Source of the DNA: Desulfobacteraceae bacterium 4572_123
Lineage (GTDB): Bacteria; Desulfobacterota; Desulfobacteria; Desulfobacterales; 4572-123
Direction: 5' to 3'
Length of the DNA: 34,742 bases
NCBI GenBank assembly: GCA_002084545.1
Contig: NBLJ01000008.1
Location: 1 to 34,742 of the forward strand
The notes beneath the pieces were generated by a model. The model made no database searches, was not told the DNA's origin, and saw only the letters and a list, made by a program, of their open reading frames with translations. A program made the translations under genes and the position numbers. Numbering within the stretch: position 1 is the stretch's first letter; every line of letters begins with the position of its first letter. Positions 25,142-34,640 of the stretch are shown here, one piece after another.

Positions 25142-27217
25142 ATGAGCAAAATCGAAATCAATGAGCAAGATGACGGCCTGGAGTTGGCAAAACGGATGGC
25201 TGAAGAAGAGGATGGGATCGGCCGACGGCCTACAGCAGGATTTTCCAAGTGGGTCGTCGCTTTTATTTGCGTGATCTGGAGCTTCTGGCAACTTTCCATT
25301 GCCAGTTGGCTGATTATGGATACTACCTTTATACGGGCTATCCATCTGGGTTTTGCCCTTCTGGTTGTTTACTTGAATTATCCCATGTTCAAAAAAACCC
25401 GCTTTGGGTTGAAATTTCTTACCGTCACCGATAGAATCCCCCTGTTTGATTATATAATTGCGATTATAGCTACGCTTTCAGCTCTTTATATTGCCATCGA
25501 CTATACCGGCATGTGCAACCGGTACGGTTCGCCGATTTTAAGAGACATTGTCATCGGCATGGTACTGGTTGTTCTGCTCCTGGAGGCTTCACGGCGCGTT
25601 ATCGGCCCGGCCCTGCCGGTTATAGGAATAGCTTTTATCTCATATTCCTTTTTAGGACCCTATATGCCCGATTTGATCGCGTTTAAAGGAACCTCTTTAA
25701 ATCGATTTGTCGGCCAGATGACCATGTCCACCGAGGGCATATACGGCATTCCTCTGGATGTTTCAGCGACGATTGTTTTTCTGTTTGTGCTCTTTGGCTC
25801 CATGCTCGACAAGGCCGGCGCCGGCCAGTATTTTATTCAACTGGCCCTGAGTCTTCTGGGAGGATTTAAAGGCGGGCCCGCCAAGGCAGCGGTTATGGGC
25901 AGCGGGCTGACCGGCCTGGTGTCTGGCTCCAGTATCGCCAATATTGTCACCACCGGAACCTTTACCATTCCGCTTATGAAAAAAGTCGGATACCCGCCCA
26001 CCAAGGCCGCCGCGGTTGAAGTGGCTGCAAGCACCGACGGCCAACTGGCGCCCCCCATTATGGGCGCTGCCGCCTTTATCATCGCCGAATACGTTAATGT
26101 GCCTTATGTAGAGGTGATCAAAGCCGCCGCCATACCGGCCTTTGCCTCCTATGCAGCCCTTTTTTATATTACCCACATCGAGGCATCCAAGCTGGGACTA
26201 AAGGGAATACCCAGATCCGAGCTGCCCTCTTTTTTCAAGACGCTTTTTTCCGGTGCCCATTATCTGATCCCCATGGCCCTGCTCTTGTATGAATTGATCG
26301 TGGTGCGGCATTCACCGGAAATGGCCGCCTTTCATGCGATCTGGCTGTTGGCTGCCGTCATGTTGTTTCAATGGCCCATTAAAGCTTATTTTAACAAAGA
26401 GCCAGTGGGCCCGGCCATCAAGCATAGCATTAATCAGATTTTTGCCGCGCTGGCCGCCGGAGCGCGCAACATGGTTTCCGTTGCCCTGGCCACTGCCGCG
26501 GCCGGTATTATTGTCGGTGTCGTGGCACTGGGGCTCGGGCAACTGGTTACCTCCATTATCGATGTGCTGTCCATGGGAAATATTTTCCTGATGCTGGTGA
26601 TTACCGCTATCGCAAGTTTGATCATCGGTATGGGACTTCCCACCACCGCCACATATATCGTCATGGCGTCCCTGACGGCGCCCGCTATTGTGAGTATCGG
26701 CGGTATGAATGATTTTATCGTACCGCTCATGGCAGCCCATCTGTTCTGTTTTTATTTCGGTATACTGGCGGACGATACGCCTCCGGTGGGGCTGGCCGCC
26801 TATGCGGCAGCGGCCATTGCCAAGTCACCGCCGATTGCCACGGGTATTCAGGGCTTTATGTATGACATTCGAACGGCAATTTTACCGTTCATGTTTATTT
26901 TTAATGCCGACCTGATCCTGCATAACATCAACAGTTGGCCCCAGGGAATTTTGATCTTTGTAATGGCCTGTATAGGCAATTTTGCCTTTGCCTCGGCGAC
27001 TCAGGGATGGTTCGTGGCCCGGGTCAAAATCTGGGAAGTCCCGATTTTGCTGAGTGTTACCTTGACCCTGTTTCGGCCGGATCTGATTTCATCCTGGCTT
27101 GGAATTCCCCATGGACAGCGTTACTGGGCCTACCCCATTGGTCTGGTCATTTTCGGACTGGTTTATCTGATGCAAAGACCCCGCATTCCAAAGGATGCAC
27201 CGGCTCCGGCAATCTAA
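25142..27217 (+). CDS. TRAP transporter fused permease (DctQ-DctM)
   Basis: A 691-residue inner-membrane protein with a short cytoplasmic, acidic N-terminus and many hydrophobic helices. The N-terminal part corresponds to the DctQ-like four-helix domain, and the rest to DctM with its conserved GSGLTGLVSGSSIANIVTTG, ASTDGQLAPPIMGAAAF and MGLPTTATY motifs. TRAP carriers move substrate with a sodium gradient using the periplasmic TAXI protein. The start at 25142 has AGGTGAT upstream; a frame opening at 25067 adds 25 residues without a ribosome-binding site. The universal stress gene follows at 37 bp, so the three genes are probably an operon. Confidence 0.95.
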   Translation: MSKIEINEQDDGLELAKRMAEEEDGIGRRPTAGFSKWVVAFICVIWSFWQLSIASWLIMDTTFIRAIHLGFALLVVYLNYPMFKKTRFGLKFLTVTDRIPLFDYIIAIIATLSALYIAIDYTGMCNRYGSPILRDIVIGMVLVVLLLEASRRVIGPALPVIGIAFISYSFLGPYMPDLIAFKGTSLNRFVGQMTMSTEGIYGIPLDVSATIVFLFVLFGSMLDKAGAGQYFIQLALSLLGGFKGGPAKAAVMGSGLTGLVSGSSIANIVTTGTFTIPLMKKVGYPPTKAAAVEVAASTDGQLAPPIMGAAAFIIAEYVNVPYVEVIKAAAIPAFASYAALFYITHIEASKLGLKGIPRSELPSFFKTLFSGAHYLIPMALLLYELIVVRHSPEMAAFHAIWLLAAVMLFQWPIKAYFNKEPVGPAIKHSINQIFAALAAGARNMVSVALATAAAGIIVGVVALGLGQLVTSIIDVLSMGNIFLMLVITAIASLIIGMGLPTTATYIVMASLTAPAIVSIGGMNDFIVPLMAAHLFCFYFGILADDTPPVGLAAYAAAAIAKSPPIATGIQGFMYDIRTAILPFMFIFNADLILHNINSWPQGILIFVMACIGNFAFASATQGWFVARVKIWEVPILLSVTLTLFRPDLISSWLGIPHGQRYWAYPIGLVIFGLVYLMQRPRIPKDAPAPAI

Positions 27218-27228
27218 TATTGATGGAT

Positions 27229-27242
27229 TTGTCAATTGACAA
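27229..27242. promoter_or_regulatory. Perfect 14-bp palindrome before the universal stress gene
   Basis: TTGTCAATTGACAA is perfectly self-complementary and ends inside the ribosome-binding region (AAGGG) of the next gene. It could be a protein-binding site or a local RNA structure affecting translation, or chance. Confidence 0.3.
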
Positions 27243-27253
27243 GGGAAAACGAT

Positions 27254-27745
27254 ATGAAACAAATTAGTAAAATTATGGTAGCCTTGGGATTCACGGATTA
27301 TGCCCAGGGAACATTTGACTATGCAGTAACCCTGGCCGAAAGTCTCGATGCCGAGTTGTTTATTGCCAGTATCATCAATTCCAAGGATGTTGATGCGGTG
27401 GGGGCGATTTCTTCTCTAGGGTATGAAGTCGATGGAGAACATTACATCCGGGGTATCAAGGAAGAACGAAAAAAACTGTTGCAGGGAATCCTTGATCAAT
27501 CGCCCTGTACCAGATGCAATATCCCTGTTGTTTTCAGAACAGGCCATCCCATTGAAGAGCTACTGAAACTGACGATTGAGGAAAATGCGGATTTAATTAT
27601 TATGGGGGTCAAGGGTCGCACGGATCTTAAAAATATACTGATGGGTTCCGTGGCTGAAAAAATGTTTCGCAAATCGCCGGTACCTATTTTATCCTACAGG
27701 GATAAAGAGAGTTCCCGTCGGCTGCAAAAACGGATAGCCTCCTAA
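27254..27745 (+). CDS. Universal stress protein, TRAP-associated
   Basis: A 163-residue UspA-family protein. The ATP-binding signature G-x2-G-x9-G-S is seen in GVKGRTDLKNILMGS, and the N-terminal beta strand is KIMVALGFTD. USPs are often encoded with TRAP permeases (TeaD of the ectoine transporter TeaABC is the studied case) and may regulate transport in response to ATP; that role is inferred here. ATG 27254 has AAGGG eight bases upstream; a TTG at 27236 would add six residues. It is the last gene of the TAXI operon. Confidence 0.92.
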   Translation: MKQISKIMVALGFTDYAQGTFDYAVTLAESLDAELFIASIINSKDVDAVGAISSLGYEVDGEHYIRGIKEERKKLLQGILDQSPCTRCNIPVVFRTGHPIEELLKLTIEENADLIIMGVKGRTDLKNILMGSVAEKMFRKSPVPILSYRDKESSRRLQKRIAS

Positions 27746-27762
27746 TAAATGATGCACGGAAA

Positions 27763-27820
27763 TAAGGGTCGCGGGAAATATTAAGTAAGGTGGGGTAAAT
27801 TATTTTTTCCGCGGCCCTTA
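27763..27820. terminator. Probable bidirectional terminator hairpin
   Basis: TAAGGGTCGCGGGAAA (27763-27778) pairs, with one mismatch and one bulge, with TTTCCGCGGCCCTTA (27806-27820). It lies between the convergent universal stress and histidine kinase genes. There is no long T-run past the stem, so its strength is uncertain. Confidence 0.55.
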
Positions 27821-27864
27821 CTGTTTGCCATGGTTTTGTGTGACGCTGGAAAATGGGTCGGATG

Positions 27865-29451
27865 TCAACCCTGATTCAGGATTTCTTTTATTTTTGTTGA
27901 CAATCTTTCCAGGTTGAAAGGTTTTTGAATAAACCCGTTACAGCCCTTGTCCAGTATCTGTCTGGCTTGATCGTTAATGCTGTATCCGCTTGAAAGCAGG
28001 ATCTTTACATCCGGGTTGATTTCCTTTAACCGATCAAATGTCCGGCCGCCGCTGAGTTTAGGCATGATCATATCCAGGATAATCAGCGTGAATCTGGCTG
28101 TATCCGCCTGATAAAGTTCCACGGCCTTCATGCCGTTTTTGGCGGTAATTACCTTATAGCCGAGACTTTGCAGCATCAGCGAACCCACCTCGGCCACAAT
28201 ATCCTCATCATCAACCAGCATGATAGTGATATCTTCTTCGGCCGATGTCCTGCCGGCAGGCTTTGTACCGGTCTCGGGTTGTGCGTCAGTGACGGGTTCT
28301 TTTATTACAGCCGGTAGAAAAATTTGAAAGGTAGTGCCAATGCCCGGTTTGCTGTCAACCTTGATAAATCCCCCATGATTGTTAATAATGCCATGGGCCG
28401 AGGCCAGGCCCAGGCCCGTCCCTCTGCCCCTTTCGCGGGTTGAAAAAAAAGGCTCGAATATTCTTTGCCGGGTCTCTTCATCCATCCCGATACCGGTGTC
28501 GCTGATGGATAGCCGGATATATCTGCCGGGCTTTACTCCGAACTGCTGAATATCTTTTTCAGTGAGAACAACATTGCAGGTTGCAAGGGAAAGCGTTCCC
28601 CCCCGGGGCATGGCCTGGGCCGAATTGATAAATAAATTCATCAGTATCAGATCGAGTTGTCCCTGGTCGGCTTCAACAATCCAGAGATCTTCCTGAAAAT
28701 TTTCTTGGATCGTAATTTCCTTGCGTGTGCGACTGAACATGAGAGCAGAGCTTTTAACAACGGCGTTTATACTCAGGGGACGTGTATCATATTTTCCGCC
28801 TCCGGCAAATCCAAGCAGTTTTTTTGTCAGGTCTGCTCCATTTTTAATCAACCCGTCGATGGTAGTCAGTTTCTTGAAATGAGGATGATCTTTGTCTGTA
28901 GTAAGGAGCATGAGTGACACATTGCCCTGTATCGCCATAAGCAGATTATTAAAATCATGGGCAATGCCGCCCGCCAGAGTACCGATCGACTCCAGGCGCT
29001 GGGCCTCCTGAAGTTTTATCTGCAGATCATTTTTTTGTTTTTCAGCATGTATGCGATCGGATGTATCCCGCACCAGTCCCCTGAATCCGACAGGATTTCC
29101 CTTTTCATCTCTGATCAGGGACGCCGAAATTTCCAGGTACATGACTTTGCCGTTTTTCTGGATCCGGTAATCTTTAATGGTCGCAGGTTTCCCGTTCTTA
29201 AGTATACGGTTAAAGACCCGGTACATATTTTTTGCAGTTTCAGGGGTTGTATATTCCCTGTTATTCAGATTCAGCAATTCATTTTCGGAAAAACCGACAA
29301 GTTCACACAACGGTTCGCTGACAAATACAAAGGCGCCCGCCAGATCGACTTCAAAATATCCTTCCGTGATATGGTTGATTGTATCGCGGTATTTTTTATC
29401 AATTGTCGGCGGCTGATCTGTTTTTTGGGGGGAAGAATTTGTTTTTGTCAT
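27865..29451 (-). CDS. Hybrid PAS sensor histidine kinase with receiver domain
   Basis: A 528-residue soluble sensor. A PAS domain spans about 21-135 and a HisKA box ([10 protein letters not shown], phospho-acceptor His165) follows. The HATPase domain has [10 protein letters not shown] (N-box), SDTGIGM and [12 protein letters not shown]-terminal receiver (about 405-528) has the acidic pair DDED and phospho-acceptor Asp460 in LDMIMP, with Lys in IQKPF. No transmembrane segments are present, so it senses a cytoplasmic signal through PAS. It carries no output domain, so it must pass phosphate on to a separate protein. It is last in a minus-strand run after the radical SAM gene (28 bp apart). Confidence 0.93.
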   Translation of the reverse strand: MTKTNSSPQKTDQPPTIDKKYRDTINHITEGYFEVDLAGAFVFVSEPLCELVGFSENELLNLNNREYTTPETAKNMYRVFNRILKNGKPATIKDYRIQKNGKVMYLEISASLIRDEKGNPVGFRGLVRDTSDRIHAEKQKNDLQIKLQEAQRLESIGTLAGGIAHDFNNLLMAIQGNVSLMLLTTDKDHPHFKKLTTIDGLIKNGADLTKKLLGFAGGGKYDTRPLSINAVVKSSALMFSRTRKEITIQENFQEDLWIVEADQGQLDLILMNLFINSAQAMPRGGTLSLATCNVVLTEKDIQQFGVKPGRYIRLSISDTGIGMDEETRQRIFEPFFSTRERGRGTGLGLASAHGIINNHGGFIKVDSKPGIGTTFQIFLPAVIKEPVTDAQPETGTKPAGRTSAEEDITIMLVDDEDIVAEVGSLMLQSLGYKVITAKNGMKAVELYQADTARFTLIILDMIMPKLSGGRTFDRLKEINPDVKILLSSGYSINDQARQILDKGCNGFIQKPFNLERLSTKIKEILNQG

Positions 29452-29479
29452 TGTATTGTTTTTACCTGTTAAAGATTAT

Positions 29480-30499
29480 TTAAAATGATAACTCCACACC
29501 TTGAATTTTTTCATTGCAGACGGGACATCTTTCGTCGCGGGTCATGTTGCACCGGGCCGTATATCCCTTGCGGTCGATTACGGTTGTACCGCAGTTGCTG
29601 CAAAATGTGTCGGCCCCGTGTTTTGTAGCCACATTTCCGATATAAACATATTTAAGCCCGGCATCTTTACCGATTTCAAAGGCCGTCGTCAGGCTTTTAA
29701 CCGGTGTCAAAGGGGCATCCAAAAGGCGGTAGGCCGGATGAAAGCGGCTGATATGCCATGGAGTCTCACGGCCCAGGGAATCAGCGATAAATTCGGCCAG
29801 TGATGCAATTTCATGCTTGTCATCATTCAGTCCGGGAATCAGCAGAGTAGTTACCTCGATCCAGATACCGGCGCTTCTCATATGTTTGAGTGTTTCCAGA
29901 ACCGGAGCCAGCCGGGCAGAGCAGTATTTTTTATAAAATTTGTCGCTGAATGCTTTTAAATCTACATTGGCGGCATCTATGAGCCCGGTTGCCATTTCAA
30001 TGGCTTCAGGCGTCATGTAGCCGTTGGTTACAAATATATTGCGCAAACCTTTTGCGTGAGCCAGCCCGGCAATTTCCAGGGCATATTCAAAAAAGATTGT
30101 CGGCTCGGTATAGGTGTAGGCAATGCTCCGGCAATGGCTTTCCACGGCCCGGGACACAATATTCCGGGGTGAAAATTTTTCTCCCATCACCAGACCGGAA
30201 CGGTCGGCGGGCATTTGAGCAATATCGGCATTCTGGCAAAAGCGGCATTTAAAATTGCATCCCACCGTTGCAATGGAATAGGAGCGGCTTCCAGGCATCA
30301 TATGATAAATCGGTTTTTTTTCGACAGGGTCGATGTGACCGGCAATAACTTTGCCATATACCATTGTTTCCAAGGTTCCGGACCGGTTTTCGCGAACATT
30401 GCAGATTCCACGTTTACCATCGGTTATAACACAGCGGTGATGACATAAATTGCATTGAACAGCCTTGTTTTGCAACGGTTTGTAAAGGTAAGCTTCCAT
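29480..30499 (-). CDS. amrS: AmmeMemoRadiSam-type radical SAM enzyme
   Basis: A 339-residue protein. The N-terminal CNLCHHRC (about 17-24) is followed by the radical SAM motif CNFKCRFC (CX3CX2C, about 79-86), then TEPTIFFEYALEIA and VDLKAFSDKFY. A C-terminal zinc-ribbon (CSNCG...CPVC) is present. These match the AmmeMemoRadiSam (AmrS) family, usually encoded near MEMO1 and AMMECR1 proteins and also resembling PFL-activating enzymes. The reaction is not established. No Memo or AMMECR1 gene is visible here; instead it follows a methyltransferase gene by 6 bp. Confidence 0.9.
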   Translation of the reverse strand: MEAYLYKPLQNKAVQCNLCHHRCVITDGKRGICNVRENRSGTLETMVYGKVIAGHIDPVEKKPIYHMMPGSRSYSIATVGCNFKCRFCQNADIAQMPADRSGLVMGEKFSPRNIVSRAVESHCRSIAYTYTEPTIFFEYALEIAGLAHAKGLRNIFVTNGYMTPEAIEMATGLIDAANVDLKAFSDKFYKKYCSARLAPVLETLKHMRSAGIWIEVTTLLIPGLNDDKHEIASLAEFIADSLGRETPWHISRFHPAYRLLDAPLTPVKSLTTAFEIGKDAGLKYVYIGNVATKHGADTFCSNCGTTVIDRKGYTARCNMTRDERCPVCNEKIQGVELSF

Positions 30500-30505
30500 G
30501 AGTTG

Positions 30506-31252
30506 TTATCCTGCTACGGCTTCCTGTTTTGTTTTTGTATGATATTTCAAGGCAATCGGCCGGCTTCTGAATCTGGGTACCGGCATTACAGCGATACCCA
30601 TGAAAGTACCAAAAGGATTTTTTTGCACCATTTTTGATTGTTTCAGCCTGGCGAAAAAAGGATTCGTCTGATCCGGGAAATAGCAGATGCTTTGCCAGGA
30701 TACCGGAACATCCCCCAGTTTGGCGCGGATCATCTGTTTTATTTCCCAGATGCTGAAGAAATGCGCGCGGTTATAGATTGTTGCGGCAAATATACCCTTG
30801 ATCCGGCGCTGGATGCTCTTGATTGCATACCGGTTGAGTACTCCTAAAAATATTTTGTCGCGGGTGACCCGGAACGCTTCTTCCAGGGCCTTTTGAGGAT
30901 TTTCAACAAATTCCAGTGTGGTTACCATGCAGGAATAGTTGAATTCATTGTCATCAAAGGGAAGATCCTCCGCGAATCCATGATGGAAATCAACCCGGTT
31001 TCCCATACGGTTTTTTGCAATATCAATCATATAGGGCGATGGATCAATTCCGGTTACCCGCAGCCCTGCATCAATGAGACTCATGGCACTCATGCCCGTG
31101 CCGCACCCGATGTCGAGCGCTGTTTTGCCCTTGATCGGCCGCAGCATTTCGTGCATCAGACGATTCTCCAAAGCTGCAACAGTCCTGTTACCCGGCCCGG
31201 CATACCACTTGTCATAGCTCACGGCATCGTTAAATGTAAACACATAGCCCAT
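30506..31252 (-). CDS. Class I SAM-dependent methyltransferase
   Basis: A 248-residue protein. The SAM-binding motif I is ALDIGCGTGMS (about 44-54), followed by the acidic motif VTGIDPSPYM, and then by LPFDDNEFNYSC. This is a UbiE/COQ5-like small-molecule methyltransferase of unknown substrate. I chose the second ATG (MGYVFTF) over 31288, because the 12 extra residues are hydrophobic and not typical of the family. It is first in a run with AmrS (6 bp) and the hybrid kinase. A functional link with AmrS is suggested only by spacing. Confidence 0.88.
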   Translation of the reverse strand: MGYVFTFNDAVSYDKWYAGPGNRTVAALENRLMHEMLRPIKGKTALDIGCGTGMSAMSLIDAGLRVTGIDPSPYMIDIAKNRMGNRVDFHHGFAEDLPFDDNEFNYSCMVTTLEFVENPQKALEEAFRVTRDKIFLGVLNRYAIKSIQRRIKGIFAATIYNRAHFFSIWEIKQMIRAKLGDVPVSWQSICYFPDQTNPFFARLKQSKMVQKNPFGTFMGIAVMPVPRFRSRPIALKYHTKTKQEAVAG

Positions 31253-31322
31253 AATGGTTAATTTAAGAAAAAATAATATTTTTATCAAGAGAAAAACGTA
31301 ACCGGCAACCGTGAACGGTTAC

Positions 31323-31427
31323 TATAGACCGTCACATATTAAATTGCACAAGGCTAGAGGGAGGAGGCTGTATTGTAATACGCCGGCGACCGATAACGCA
31401 GTGAAGTTTAATATGTGACAGTCTATA
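31323..31427. mobile_element. 105-bp element with 27-bp terminal inverted repeats, MITE-like
   Basis: The left arm (31323-31349) and right arm (31401-31427) are inverted repeats identical at 24 of 27 positions; both contain GTCACATATTAAA-type sequence. They enclose about 51 GC-rich bases with AGGGAGGAGGCT and GCCGGCGACC. There is no coding capacity. It lies in the 404-base gap between the methyltransferase gene and fdhA. It could be a miniature mobile element or a repeated intergenic RNA-forming unit. Confidence 0.5.
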
Positions 31428-31608
31428 TTTATTTTTATTCACACCCCTTACTTGATTGACAAAATTATGAATTTTTTATAAGTTGACCTGAATTAAAGCT
31501 ATCGGATTGTTTTGTGCAAATTTGATTATGCCCGGACTACCGGCCGGCATTTCTTAGTATTGAACCGGTGGATTGAATCGGCAGAACACAGTTTTTCTAT
31601 CTTACGGC

Positions 31609-31624
31609 AACCAACGTGTTGGTT
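31609..31624. promoter_or_regulatory. Inverted repeat upstream of fdhA, possible operator
   Basis: AACCAAC-GT-GTTGGTT has perfect 7-bp arms, and lies about 16 bases before the ribosome-binding site (AAGGAGA) of fdhA. A candidate promoter is TTGACA (31456-31461) with TATAAG (31477-31482), but its 15-bp spacer is short. Binding by a regulator or folding in the leader is inferred. Confidence 0.35.
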
Positions 31625-31656
31625 AACTAATTATTTTTTAAGGAGAAATTCCTGCT

Positions 31657-34428
31657 ATGGATACACAGCAAGCCATTGTCATTAACGGTAACGAGTTTTC
31701 ATTTGATCCCGGAGAAACGATACTGGATGTTGCCAGGCGTAACAATATCGATATTCCTACATTATGCTATTTAAGGGCTGCCAGTCCAACGGGCTCTTGC
31801 AGGATATGCGTTGTGGAGGTTCAGGGCGCGGATAAGCTGATGCCGGCCTGTGCTACCCCCGCATCCGGCAATATGGTTATTCAAACCGAATCACCAAGGG
31901 TAATTGAGGCCAGGAAGCTGATCATAAAACTGATGCTTTCGTCCGGTAATCATAATTGCGCAATCAGCGGACACGGGGAAGAGACCTGGACGGATTTTCA
32001 GATGCGAGTCCAAAAGGATGATGACAGCAGCGAACTATGCCCCGTCTGGGGGGACTGCCGCCTTCAGGATCTTGCCTACCGCTACCAGGTGACCGGCGAC
32101 CAGGCTTTGGAAACAAAGATCGCCTATCCCATGGAAACCGCCAATCCTTTTATCATTCGTGATTTTTCAAGATGCATTCAGTGCGGCAGGTGCGTCCAGG
32201 CCTGCAATGAAGTCCAGGTAAACAATGCCATTAAATTTGGATACAGCGGTCTGCAAACAAAAATTATTGCCGGAGACGACAAGCCCCTCAAGGATTCCGA
32301 TTGCGTTTTTTGCGGTGAATGTGTTCAGGTCTGTCCTGTCGGCGCCCTTGTCGAAAAGGATGCGCGGTACAAGGTACGTCCGTGGGAAACAAGCAAGGTT
32401 CGAACGACGTGCAGTTACTGCGGGGTCGGATGCCAGCTTTATCTGCATGTAAAAGACAACAAGGTTGTCAAGGTTACCGGGGTGGAAGAGGCAGCGCCGA
32501 ATTACGGGAGTCTCTGTGTGAAGGGGAGATTCGGTTATGATTTTATCAACTCTCCCGAGCGCCTGACCCATCCGCTGATCAAGGAGAATGGTGAATTCCG
32601 GGACGCTACATGGGACGAAGCCCTTGATTATGTGGCCGGGAAACTACAGAGTATAGTAGATGAACATGGCGCCGACAGCCTCGGTTTTTTAACTTCGGCC
32701 AGGGTTACAAATGAAGAGAATTATATTGCCCAGAAATTTGTAAGGGCGGTGCTTAAAACCAATAATATCGATCACTGCGCCCGCCTCTGACATTCTTCCA
32801 CCGTGGCCGGTCTGGCCGCAGCTTTTGGAAGTGGTTCAATGACAAATACCATCGGAGATATTGAGCAGGCGGATTTGATCCTGATTGTCGGTTCAAACAC
32901 CACTGAAAACCATCCGGTACTTTCCGCTTTTGTAAAAAGGGCGGTAACCTTCAGGGGAGCAAAATTAATCGTTCTGGATCCGCGGCGAATCAAGATAACC
33001 GATTTTGCCCATCGGCATATCCGGCCGAACCTGGGAACCGACGTTGCCTGGATCAACGGCATGATGCATGTGATTATAAAAGAGGGCCTTTACGACAAGT
33101 CTTTTGTGGAAAACCGCACGGAGGGATTTGAAGAATTAAAGTTGATCGTTGAAAAATATACACCGGAATTCGTGGAAGGTATTACCGGAATCCCATCACA
33201 TCAGCTTGAAGAAGCCGCCAGAATGTATGCCGATGCCAATGCGGCCAGTATTCTTTACTGCATGGGCATTACCCAGCATACTACCGGTACCGATAATGTA
33301 AAATCCCTGGCCAATCTGTCCATGCTCTGCGGCAATTTAGGTATTCCCGGAGGCGGCGTTAATCCGCTGCGGGGCCAGAATAACGTCCAGGGGGCCTGCG
33401 ACATGGGAGGTTTGCCCAATGTGGTGACCGGGTACCAGCCGGTGGCTGATCTTGCCGTTGCAAAAAAAATGGAAAAGGCATGGGGTGTTACAGGTCTTCC
33501 GACAATGCCGGGGCTGCAGGTCACTCAAATGATTCCCAAAGCCCTTGATGGTGAACTGAAGGCACTTTATATTGTAGGGGAAAATCCCCTGGTTTCCGAT
33601 CCCGACCTGAATCATGCGGAAAAGGCCTTTCAAAATCTTGATTTTATGGTGGTACAGGATATCTTTATGACGGAAACCACCAGGCAGGCCGATGTTGTGC
33701 TGCCGGCCTCCTGTTTTGCCGAAAAGCAGGGCACTTTTACCAATACGGAAAGGCGGGTCCAGCGGGTACGCAAAGCCATTGATGCCCCGGGTGACGCAAG
33801 AGAAGACTGGCGGATTATCTGCGATCTGTCCTCCCGTATGGGCTATGAGATGTCGTATGAAAATGCCGGTGAGATAATGGCGGAAATCGCCGAAGTCACC
33901 CCCTCGTATGGAGGAATCGACTATGACCGGATTGAAAATGAGGGAATTCACTGGCCCTGTCCCGCTGCCGAACATCCGGGTACACCGATTCTGCATACCG
34001 AGCAGTTTACCAGGGGCAGGGGATTGTTTCATGCAATAGAATGGATTCCTCCGGCTGAAACACCCGATAAAGAGTATCCACTTTACCTGACCACCGGCCG
34101 GCTCCTTTACCATTACCACACCGGCACCATGACTCGGAAATCAGATGGGCTCAATAACAGGGCACCAGAGTCTTTTGTGGAGATCTCCCTGCCGGATGCC
34201 AAAAAGCATGACCTGCAAGATGGCGCAATGGTAAATATAAAATCACGGCGGGGCAGTATCGACGTCCGGGTAAAAATATCGGATCGGGCCGTTGACGGTA
34301 CTGTATTTATTCCATTTCATTTTGCCGAAAGAGCGGCCAACCGGTTGACCCATGCGGCCCTGGATCCTGTTTCGGGAATACCGGAATTTAAGGTCTGTGC
34401 AGTGAAGCTGGAGAGGGTCGGCGGGTGA
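31657..34428 (+). CDS. fdhA: Formate dehydrogenase alpha subunit, selenoprotein (Sec378)
   Basis: Read through TGA (32788-32790), this is a 923-residue soluble molybdo- or tungstopterin enzyme. The N-terminal [2Fe-2S] domain has C37, C48, C51, C65, then a NuoG-like His/Cys cluster (98-135). Two [4Fe-4S] motifs follow, CIQCGRCVQAC (about 173) and CVFCGECVQVCP (about 217), and a third, CSYCGVGC, begins about 252. The active-site segment is DHCARL-U-HSSTVAGL. The C-terminal pterin-binding domain ends about 920. It interconverts CO2 and formate. The NuoG-like N-terminus is that of NAD- or ferredoxin-linked FdhA in acetogens and sulfate reducers; no NuoE/F-like partner is in view. AAGGAGA precedes the ATG. 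It is the first carbon step of the branch that MetFV later serves. Confidence 0.96.
32803..32819 (+). promoter_or_regulatory. Bacterial SECIS of fdhA
   Basis: GTGGCC-GGTCT-GGCCGC starts 12 nt after the TGA. The stem has 6 bp including one G-T wobble, and the loop begins with GG, as expected for SelB recognition. The loop lies 18-22 nt past UGA. Function is inferred by comparison with the classic fdh SECIS. Confidence 0.85.
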
Positions 34429-34549
34429 GTCGTAACCGCCTTTTATCGCACATTTACCGCATTTCAGGCAGGCCCGGCAGACATATACACGGTTCAACCT
34501 TATCAGCCGCTAGGCCTTACAAAATCCTGTCTGTCAGGGATAGCATGGA

Positions 34550-34585
34550 CCGGGGAAGAGAATCCGTGTTGCTCTTTTCCCCCGG
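34550..34585. repeat. Hairpin between fdhA and the right-edge gene
   Basis: CCGGGGAAGAG (34550-34560) pairs imperfectly with CTCTTTTCCCCCGG (34572-34585), in the 212-base gap between convergent genes. It may end both transcripts, but no T-run follows. A Cys-rich antisense frame at 34243-34497 overlaps the fdhA end and is not called as a gene. Confidence 0.45.
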
Positions 34586-34640
34586 GACTGCCTGAAATAT
34601 ACGGAACCGGCATTTTAAAAAATCAGCCGGTATAATACCC

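Noticed and set aside
34243-34497. A Cys-rich 84-codon minus-strand frame (VCRACLKCGKC near its start)
   Set aside because: The Cys pattern is suggestive, but most of the frame overlaps the fdhA coding end in antisense; there is no family support. It might be a remnant of a short Fe-S gene.
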